A DNA stretch of 64,000 bases from JBKQVT01 sp963727245 (lineage in GTDB: Bacteria; Planctomycetota; Planctomycetia; Pirellulales; Thermoguttaceae), in assembly GCA_963727245.1 (NCBI GenBank), contig CAVSFO010000018.1, positions 1 to 64,000 of the forward strand, given 5' to 3'. Both the position numbers and the translations under genes were made by a program. Positions within the stretch are counted from its first letter, which is position 1. Every line of letters starts with the position of its first letter. Below are positions 58,358-64,000 of the stretch, piece by piece. The notes below the pieces were generated by a model. That model searched no databases, had not been told where the DNA came from, and saw only the letters and a program-made list of their open reading frames with translations.

Positions 58358-58486
58358 GGTTCTTTCTCCCTTCCGCTGAAGCCATTGACGAAAGTCGTGT
58401 GCCTACTGGTGGCAGCGTGGATCGCTCCAGCATAGGACCAATACGAATGCCGCCTGTGCGGCTTTGCAAAACATCGCTGCTGACTC

Positions 58487-58675
58487 CTACAAGTTTCGCT
58501 CGACACTGGGTTCGCGGCGATCGGTGATTCGCGGGAGTTCCCCGCGCCAGACGGAAAACCCGCTCGGGGCCTCAATTCCCAACTTGACTTGCCGCTTGTG
58601 AATCTCCAGCACCTTGATGATGATGTCTGGTCCGATGTAGATTTCCGTAGCGCAACGGCGTGATAGCACCAACAT
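58487..58675 (-). CDS. csrA: Carbon storage regulator CsrA
   Basis: A 62-residue RNA-binding translational regulator. MLVLSRRCATEIYIG and IIIKVLEIHKRQVKLGIEAP match the five-strand CsrA core, and the RNA-binding Arg in the APSGFSVWRGEL block is present. AAGCAAGGAGGATTCGC gives a very strong ribosome site. A good sigma-54 box lies about 130 bases upstream, so CsrA is probably made under the stress regulator and could retune mRNA use. Confidence 0.92.
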   Translation of the reverse strand: MLVLSRRCATEIYIGPDIIIKVLEIHKRQVKLGIEAPSGFSVWRGELPRITDRREPSVERNL

Positions 58676-58802
58676 GCGAATCCTCCTTGCTTGTCCGTTT
58701 CCGGCGTGATCTGCCGGTCATTCTTGATGGCGTCACAAGCCTGTCTCGTATCTCAGCCGGCTGCAAGCGACGCCGCCGCGTCTGCTCCGAGGAACATCGT
58801 GT

Positions 58803-58818
58803 AGCAAGATCGATGCCG
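58803..58818 (-). promoter_or_regulatory. Sigma-54 promoter of the csrA-SDR-kinase group
   Basis: The minus strand reads CGGCATCGATCTTGCT: GG and GC are 10 bp apart, with GGCA and TTGCT conserved. A degenerate TCGAAATGC dyad has its centre 84 bp upstream of the box, like the clearer sites elsewhere, but is too weak to claim alone. Confidence 0.65.
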
Positions 58819-58887
58819 AATGGCCGCAGAAAATCGGTTGCCGCTGGCGTCAGCGGGGATCAAAGAACCCATTGACCTGGAGCGGCT

Positions 58888-59388
58888 TTACCAGCAATCG
58901 AAATGCACGCGCGACTCGTCGTAGCGGCACTTCGGCTCACTCTTCTCGGCGGGGTAGCCAACCGGCGTCAAGGCGAATGGAATCACGTGAGGGGGCAAGT
59001 TGAGGAGTTTGCGAAAGTTCTGCACCCTGCCCTCGACTGGATAGATGCGCAGCCACGCTGCTCCCAGGCAAAGGGCTCGCGCCTCGATGAGAATGTTCTC
59101 CATCGCGGCTGCGCAGTCCTGAACCCAAAAACCGGGGTGTTTTTGCAGCGTCGGATCGCCACAGACGAGGATTGCGACGGGAGCCTGCGGGAGCATGTGG
59201 GCGAAGGGGTGGATGTCGGCCATTCGTTCCCGCATTTCCCGATCTTCCACGACCACGAAATGCCACGGCCGCTGGTCCCCCGTCGAGCAGGCGGCCATCG
59301 CCGCCTGCAACAGCTTCCGCACGCATTCTGGACCAACGGTTTGGTCCGAGTAGCTGCGGATATTCATTTCCGTGAGTGCGACGTCCAT
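58888..59388 (-). CDS. Nitroreductase-family flavoprotein
   Basis: A 166-residue FMN-dependent nitroreductase-like protein. NIRSYSDQTVGPECVRKLLQ, AAMAACSTGDQRPWHFVVVE, CAAAMENILIEARALCLGAA and PFALTPVGYPAEKSEPKCRY follow the order of the family (FMN phosphate site, Gly-rich helix, GYP end). The start at 59388 is required because the sigma-54 promoter would begin transcription near 59508, so the longer frame to 59514 cannot be used. Similar small nitroreductases belong to hypoxia or dormancy regulons in other bacteria. Confidence 0.88.
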   Translation of the reverse strand: MDVALTEMNIRSYSDQTVGPECVRKLLQAAMAACSTGDQRPWHFVVVEDREMRERMADIHPFAHMLPQAPVAILVCGDPTLQKHPGFWVQDCAAAMENILIEARALCLGAAWLRIYPVEGRVQNFRKLLNLPPHVIPFALTPVGYPAEKSEPKCRYDESRVHFDCW

Positions 59389-59519
59389 CGGTGCTCTCGC
59401 TAGTATCTGATGCCAGGATAGCGCCGCTGCGCAGTCCTCCCTCCCCAACATTGGGGGCGGTGTTCTGGTCCCGGGCGGCAGCCCAAACGAAGCAGATTCC
59501 ATTTCAACCGTCACTTGAT

Positions 59520-59535
59520 AGCAAGGGCCGTGCCA
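59520..59535 (-). promoter_or_regulatory. Canonical sigma-54 promoter of the nitroreductase gene
   Basis: The minus strand reads TGGCACGGCCCTTGCT, a full match to TGGCAC-N5-TTGCW. The leader to the ATG is about 120 bases. Confidence 0.85.
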
Positions 59536-59609
59536 TTGCCGGCGCCACGATTTCCGCGAAAAAGGGCTGGAATTCAGAGCAGCAGAGAGGGCGATCGCGT
59601 CGGGGATCG

Positions 59610-59643
59610 TGTCATATTGACAGGTTCATCGCTCATTTTGAGA
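59610..59643. promoter_or_regulatory. Paired dyads between nitroreductase and the activator gene
   Basis: TGTCATATTGACA (59610-59622) and GCTCATTTTGAGA (59631-59643) have centres 21 bp apart and share TCA-N3-TGA. The nearer centre lies 81 bp upstream of the nitroreductase sigma-54 box. They also lie 77-110 bases before the activator start, so autoregulation is possible. Confidence 0.6.
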
Positions 59644-59719
59644 GGCTGGGGAGTCTTGCGTCCGCCTGTGGAACCGCGATAATGAGGGTTGTATGCCTCG
59701 ATTTCAGCGGGGATCCGCC

Positions 59720-61357
59720 ATGAACGCCGAGGAATTGCGATTGGATGAATTGGTCCGCTTTGGTGAAGGGCTGGTGGACCTCCACGGCAGGCGACTTATC
59801 ATCCATGATACGGCCTCATTAGGGCTGTTCCGGCGCGACCTGATCGAGATGGTCGGCTGGGACGACGCCCGGAGAATACTGACGCGAAAGGGTTACTTCT
59901 GGGGGCAGGCCGACGCCGCTGCCATGAAGCGACTCTTCCATTGGGACAGCGTGGAGGAATGGCTCAAGGCCGGCCCGAGGCTGCTCCGGATCCTGGGTGG
60001 CGGTACTACCGATCCGATCTCCTTCGGCTTGGATGCGGCGTCCGGATGCTTCTCGATGGAATTCGCCTGCCGGGATTCGGTCGAGGTGGACGAATACCTC
60101 GCGGAGCTTGGGACCGCGGACAAGCCTTGTTGCTGGGTGCTAATGGGGTATGCCAGCGGGTATGCTTCCTATTGCCTGGGGAAGAGCGTGTACTATGTGG
60201 AGCAAGAATGCCGCGCCAAGGGCGATAAACGATGTCTGGCGATGGGCAGGGATATTGACTCCTGGGGGCCGGAGATCGCCAAGGACTTGCCCTACTTCCA
60301 TGCTGCCGACATCCAAGGCAAGATTCAAGCGCTCAGCAATCAGTTGCGCCAGCAGGAGTCGGAACTGGACCGCCGGCAAAGGCAACTGGAACATACAGGC
60401 CGGTCGCGGATCGCCTCCGTCGAGGTTCGCAGTCGCGAGTTTCAGCAGGTGGTCGAGTTGGCCGAGCGCGTGGCGAAGTTCGATTCTTCGGTGCTGGTAA
60501 CGGGCGAGACCGGGGTGGGCAAGGAAATCGTGGCCCGCCACATCCACAGCCAGTCACCTCGCGGCGACGCCCCGTTTGTCGCCGTCAACTGCGGCGCGCT
60601 GCCGGAAACCCTTTTGGAGAGCACGCTGTTCGGCCACAAGGCAGGCGCGTTCACCGGCGCGACGAAGGACCAGCCAGGTTTATTTGAAGAGGCGGAGCAC
60701 GGAACGATCTTCCTCGACGAGATCGGAGACACGTCGCCCGCCATGCAGCTCAAGCTGCTCCGCGTCCTCCAGGAGCGGGAGATCATGCGGGTGGGGGAAA
60801 CACGGCCGCGCAAGGTCGATGTCCGGGTGATTGCCGCCACCAACCGCGATCTCCAGCAGGCAGTCCACGACAACAGCTTCCGCGAAGACTTGTACTATCG
60901 GCTGCGCGTCGTGGAAATCGAGGTGCCGCCGCTGCGTTGCAGAAAAGACGACATCCTCCCGCTCGCCCGGCATTTCGTGAAGAAGTGCGCTGCCAACCTT
61001 GGATTGCCGGCCCTCCGGCTGGACGCTACCAGCCTGGATTGCCTGCTGGAGTATTCCTGGCCGGGAAACGTCCGGGAATTGGAAAACGCCGTGGAACATG
61101 CCGCCGTCTTCTGCCAAGACAACGTGATTCTGCCCAGGCACTTCCCGTCGCGCATTTTGGGAACGCGCGAACCCCCGGCAGAGCGGAAAGAAGCTGACTC
61201 GACCAGACGTTCCCTGGCGGATGTCCAGTGGGACCATATCCAGCGCGTCTTGTCGGCGGTCGATGGCAACCGCGCCGAGGCGGCGAAAATCCTCGGCATC
61301 GGCGAGGCCACGCTCTATCGGCGTCTGCGCGAGCCCCAGCACGACCACGTCTCGTAA
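59720..61357 (+). CDS. Sigma-54-dependent activator with XylR-N/V4R sensor
   Basis: A 545-residue regulator with an intact frame. Residues 1-100 match the XylR-N type domain (LHGRRLIIHDTASLGLFRRD, YFWGQADAAAM), and residues 130-190 the V4R domain with its Cys pair (YYVEQECRAKGDKRC), which binds small ligands or metal in relatives such as DmpR. A coiled linker (ALSNQLRQQESELDRRQRQL) leads to the AAA+ core: Walker A GETGVGKE, the sigma-54 contact loop AGAFTGAT, Walker B FLDEIGD. The Fis-type helix-turn-helix is NRAEAAKILGIGEATLYRRL. The ligand cannot be told. ATG 59693 is an alternative start. Confidence 0.9.
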   Translation: MNAEELRLDELVRFGEGLVDLHGRRLIIHDTASLGLFRRDLIEMVGWDDARRILTRKGYFWGQADAAAMKRLFHWDSVEEWLKAGPRLLRILGGGTTDPISFGLDAASGCFSMEFACRDSVEVDEYLAELGTADKPCCWVLMGYASGYASYCLGKSVYYVEQECRAKGDKRCLAMGRDIDSWGPEIAKDLPYFHAADIQGKIQALSNQLRQQESELDRRQRQLEHTGRSRIASVEVRSREFQQVVELAERVAKFDSSVLVTGETGVGKEIVARHIHSQSPRGDAPFVAVNCGALPETLLESTLFGHKAGAFTGATKDQPGLFEEAEHGTIFLDEIGDTSPAMQLKLLRVLQEREIMRVGETRPRKVDVRVIAATNRDLQQAVHDNSFREDLYYRLRVVEIEVPPLRCRKDDILPLARHFVKKCAANLGLPALRLDATSLDCLLEYSWPGNVRELENAVEHAAVFCQDNVILPRHFPSRILGTREPPAERKEADSTRRSLADVQWDHIQRVLSAVDGNRAEAAKILGIGEATLYRRLREPQHDHVS

Positions 61358-61413
61358 CTCGGCCCGCAATTTGCTCCTCGGCCCCTTCGCATCAAGGCCG
61401 GCGACACGGCCAT

Positions 61414-62850
61414 TCACCTGGGCCTCTGTGAGCCCGACTCCGCGACACAGTACAGATACTTGCTCGAGCGGATAAACAACTGGCCGTCGCTGACGGCCGG
61501 CGTGGCGCTCCAGTCGCCGCCATCCGAGGCGAAGCGGTTCTGGCCAAGCAACTTGAACTGCGGCCCGGTTGCATAGACGAAGGCCTCGCCAGTCCGGGAG
61601 AGGAAGTATATCTTCCCCATGACCAGGACGGGCGAAGAGTAATCCCGTCCCAGCACGCCGCCGCCCCGGCCGCCCGGTCCGCCGCCCGGTCTTCGCCCCG
61701 GGCCTCCCGGCCGCGGTTGTGCCGGCCTCGGTCTCGCCGGTTGCGGGGCCTCGGGCGCCGCCCCGCCGCCGGCCGCGGTGCGATAGACTTGCTTGCCCGT
61801 CGCGGCCTCAATGCTGTTGGCGACGCGGCCGCTGAACCAGTAGAGGCGGCCGCTGTCCATCACCGGCGTGCCGACGCGAGAAAGTTCATCCCCTCTCCAA
61901 AGCAGGCGGGTTTTCGTCACGTCGCCCTCGCCGCCGGCCCGAACGGCCATCGTCCCGCCGCCCCCCGGCCCGGTCTCCATGGCGTAGACAACGCCGTCAT
62001 GGCCAATCGCGCTGGTGCAAATCGAATTGGAAGACAGCCCTTCGCACTGCCAGCGGAGCTTCCCGTCGTCAGGGTTGAAGCCCCAGATCTTGAAGGGCAC
62101 CGCGATCACGAGGTCCGTCCGCCCCTTTCCGCATTCCACGAGGATAGGCGTGCCCCAGGTGCCGGAGAAACCGGCGTCTTGATGACGCCAGACTTCTTCG
62201 CCCGTCTCCTTGTTCAAGGCCACCAGCGACTCGCTCTCGGCGGAGGCCGTCAGGATGACGAGGTTCTTGTAGAGAATCGGGCTGGAGGCGGTTCCCCAGC
62301 CATGAGGGCCGGACCCCGTGCCAAGGCCCTTCTGCCACAGCTTCTTGCCGTCGAGATCAAACGCCAGCGCACCGGTCTTGCCGAAGAAGACGTACACGCG
62401 CTGCCCGTCGGAAACCGGCGTGTGCGAGGCGTAGCCGTGCTCGGTCAACATGCCCTTGTAAGGGTCTTCCGGCAACACCGGCGCGATCGATTGGTCCCAG
62501 AGCACGTGGCCGTTATTGCGATCGAGGCAGATCAGATGTCGCCGCAGGTCCTTCTCGTCGCCCGGGTTGTCGCGATCCACGCCGTAACCCGTCCAGCAGG
62601 TGACGAACACCCGCTGGCCAACCACGATGGGGCTGGACGAGCCGGGCCCCGGCAACTTGTATTTCCAACTCAGATTCTCCGTGTCGCTCCACTTGACCGG
62701 AAGAGGCTGCGTGTCGGGGCTGATGCCGTTGCCGTCCGGCCCGTGAAATCGGGGCCAATCGCTGGCCGAGGCAGGACCGGCACAGAGGGCAAGAATGGCC
62801 AGGCCCAGAGAGACTCTGCACACTCGTTTTGGGTCGCTGAGCTTGTTCAC
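61414..62850 (-). CDS. Secreted PQQ-type beta-propeller protein
   Basis: A 478-residue protein with a signal peptide (VSLGLAILALCAGPASA), then WPRFHGPDGNGISPDTQPLP, the usual planctomycete start of these proteins. PQQ-like propeller blades follow (LICLDRNNGHVLWDQ, LVALNKETGEEVWRHQDAGF, GFNPDDGKLRWQCEG). A Pro/Arg/Gly-rich insert (residues about 370-410) interrupts the last blades. No quinoprotein catalytic set is seen, so it is probably a scaffold or binding protein. The frame is intact and it converges on the activator gene. Confidence 0.85.
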   Translation of the reverse strand: MNKLSDPKRVCRVSLGLAILALCAGPASASDWPRFHGPDGNGISPDTQPLPVKWSDTENLSWKYKLPGPGSSSPIVVGQRVFVTCWTGYGVDRDNPGDEKDLRRHLICLDRNNGHVLWDQSIAPVLPEDPYKGMLTEHGYASHTPVSDGQRVYVFFGKTGALAFDLDGKKLWQKGLGTGSGPHGWGTASSPILYKNLVILTASAESESLVALNKETGEEVWRHQDAGFSGTWGTPILVECGKGRTDLVIAVPFKIWGFNPDDGKLRWQCEGLSSNSICTSAIGHDGVVYAMETGPGGGGTMAVRAGGEGDVTKTRLLWRGDELSRVGTPVMDSGRLYWFSGRVANSIEAATGKQVYRTAAGGGAAPEAPQPARPRPAQPRPGGPGRRPGGGPGGRGGGVLGRDYSSPVLVMGKIYFLSRTGEAFVYATGPQFKLLGQNRFASDGGDWSATPAVSDGQLFIRSSKYLYCVAESGSQRPR

Positions 62851-63275
62851 AACTTGTCCCCAAGAGGCCTTTCGTGGTGGTTAGCAACCGAAGGTGGACT
62901 TGCCCGGCCATAGCGCGGCTGATCGGGCGGAAGCCCATTGGTGATGATAGCACCTTCCACAGCGAATGTCATCCGCCCCAGTCGAACTGGGGTGATGGCC
63001 AACACACGGCCAACCGTCCGCGGTTTTTCTTGGCGCTGGCCGCTCCGAACGGGCGCGGAGGTCTGCGCCTCGGCGGAAGCGGCAACTCGGCGCCGCCGCC
63101 GTGCTGAAAATCCGAAGGGGGGAACGCAATCTCGCTATCTTGCCCATTTGCGCGGGCGCCGGCCGTGCTCCGCGGCGGTTGCCCGGCGCCGATCAGATTG
63201 CTATTGCGATCAAGAAAACCGGCGGCTACCCTCCGCCAGTCGCGGGGGCAGTGTCGCGCCGCAGGGAATCCCCAG
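62851..63275. other. Intergenic region between divergent genes
   Basis: No gene, repeat or promoter could be supported. A GGGAATCCCC hairpin-like stretch at about 63264-63273 partly overlaps the ribosome site of the lipoprotein. Confidence 0.4.
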
Positions 63276-64000
63276 ATGCAACGGTCGCCCAGTCAATTGT
63301 GTGCCCAGGTCGTGCGGCGGTTGCTGCTGGCAATCGTCTTGGGTTCTGCCGCGGGATGTGCCGCCATTCCTTACCAATACTGCGGCAACCTGCACACGGA
63401 GCACGACGCCCCGCTGGAAGCTTGCGAACCGCAGATCGAGCAGGGGCGGCCCCTGGGCATGGTCGACGCGCTGGGCTGGGTGGTCGGCATCCCGTCGAAA
63501 ATCATCATGCTCGATCGCCGCATCAATAACCATGACGTCTCGCTCCAGACCGAGCTGACGATGCAGGAATACCTGGCCGCCAACGGGCTGGACAAGGTCA
63601 AGGTCCGTCTCAACGAGTACGACCCGGCGGGCGAATGGAAACGGTTAGTTCGCAACGAGTCGGTCGGCTGGCCGATACGCTACACCTTGGGGACCGTGGC
63701 GGTCGCGGGTTACACGGTCCTGCCGGGGCGGATTTTCGGCGGCGACCAATACGATCCCTACACGAACACGATCAGCCTCTATTCGGACGTTCCGGCCCTG
63801 GCCCTCTACGAGGGCGGCCACGCCAAGGACTATGCGCAGCGGGAACACAAGGGCCTGTACGCCTTGGCCGACGTGGTGCCGGGCGTGGGGCTGGTCTGTC
63901 ACGACGCTCGCGCCTCGCGCGACGCCATGGGCTACCTCCAAGAGAACGGAACCAGCGGGGAAATCAAGGAGGGCTATCGCACCGTGTGCCCCGTCTACGC
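63276..64000 (+). CDS. Lipoprotein, unknown function, cut by window end
   Basis: At least 241 residues; the frame is open to the last base. MQRSPSQLCAQVVRRLLLAI is followed by VLGSAAGC, a lipobox with the lipidated Cys near residue 28. Later features are LGWVVGIPSKIIMLDRRINN, a membrane-like stretch YTLGTVAVAGYTVLPGRI, and YEGGHAKDYAQREHKGLYAL, with a His/Glu arrangement that recalls a peptidase-like helix but proves nothing. AGGGAATCCCCAG precedes the ATG. No family is recognised. Confidence 0.7.
   Translation, partial: MQRSPSQLCAQVVRRLLLAIVLGSAAGCAAIPYQYCGNLHTEHDAPLEACEPQIEQGRPLGMVDALGWVVGIPSKIIMLDRRINNHDVSLQTELTMQEYLAANGLDKVKVRLNEYDPAGEWKRLVRNESVGWPIRYTLGTVAVAGYTVLPGRIFGGDQYDPYTNTISLYSDVPALALYEGGHAKDYAQREHKGLYALADVVPGVGLVCHDARASRDAMGYLQENGTSGEIKEGYRTVCPVY

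Noticed and set aside
59640..59660. Sigma-54 box before the activator gene itself
   Set aside because: TGGGGAGTCTTGC looks similar but the GG to GC spacing is 8, not 10.

Overview
The window is high-GC chromosomal DNA that looks like a planctomycete of the Pirellulales type. The basis is the gene content: an SHD1-domain secreted protein, leucine-rich-repeat membrane proteins, a PQQ-type propeller, several Gfo/Idh/MocA oxidoreductases, DegT aminotransferases and sugar isomerases, a XylR-type LacI/AraC hybrid regulator, csrA and an NtrC-type regulator with a V4R sensor. Short palindromic repeats fill most intergenic spaces. No rRNA, tRNA, phage, transposase or CRISPR array was recognised.

Layout. 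0.1-4.7 kb (minus): a cytosolic group 3b [NiFe] hydrogenase operon, hydB-hydG-hydD-hydA, behind a good -35/-10 promoter. 5-9.9 kb: a small membrane protein, an isochorismatase-like hydrolase, a Cys/Pro-rich SHD1 protein, and the hslV-hslU protease. 10.4-14.1 kb (plus): a URO-D-like protein, a sugar isomerase and a Gfo/Idh oxidoreductase. 14.4-21.8 kb: a HEAT/VWA secreted protein, a DUF2461 protein, two tandem terpene-cyclase-fold secreted proteins, a chorismatase-family protein and a formylglycine-generating-enzyme-like protein. 22-48 kb: a large carbohydrate region with a GH31 glycosidase, a XylR-like regulator, two paralogous secreted six-hairpin proteins flanking a 1309-residue GH36-type/malectin protein, then creatininase, DegT, Gfo/Idh, DegT, mutarotase and PIG-L genes, an SSS sodium symporter and a Tat-exported hairpin protein. 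48-53 kb: small secreted proteins (ABM, SnoaL/DUF4440, a YHGSSES-repeat protein, a membrane-anchored jelly-roll-like protein). 53-61.4 kb: a stress island with UspA, small proteins, a glycine-zipper stress protein, a cytidylate-kinase-like protein, an SDR, CsrA, a nitroreductase and the sigma-54 activator. 61.4-64 kb: a PQQ-propeller protein and a lipoprotein cut by the window end.

Two regulatory circuits can be read from the DNA. In the sugar region, an 8-13-8 bp inverted repeat (TTnCGyAA type) lies before the XylR-like gene and before both six-hairpin paralogs, suggesting one regulon. In the stress island, three sigma-54 -24/-12 boxes precede the glycine-zipper, csrA and nitroreductase genes. 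Two of them carry a pair of TCA-N3-TGA dyads with 21 bp between centres, starting 81-84 bp upstream of the box, as expected for sites of the adjacent V4R/NtrC activator. I think this sigma-54 stress/dormancy-like regulon is the most interesting system in the window.

Caution: about 18 genes between 0.5 and 53 kb are each broken by one or more single-base indels, with homologous coding continuing in another frame. This looks like residual assembly error more than decay. Those genes are given as full-length CDS with the frameshift noted.
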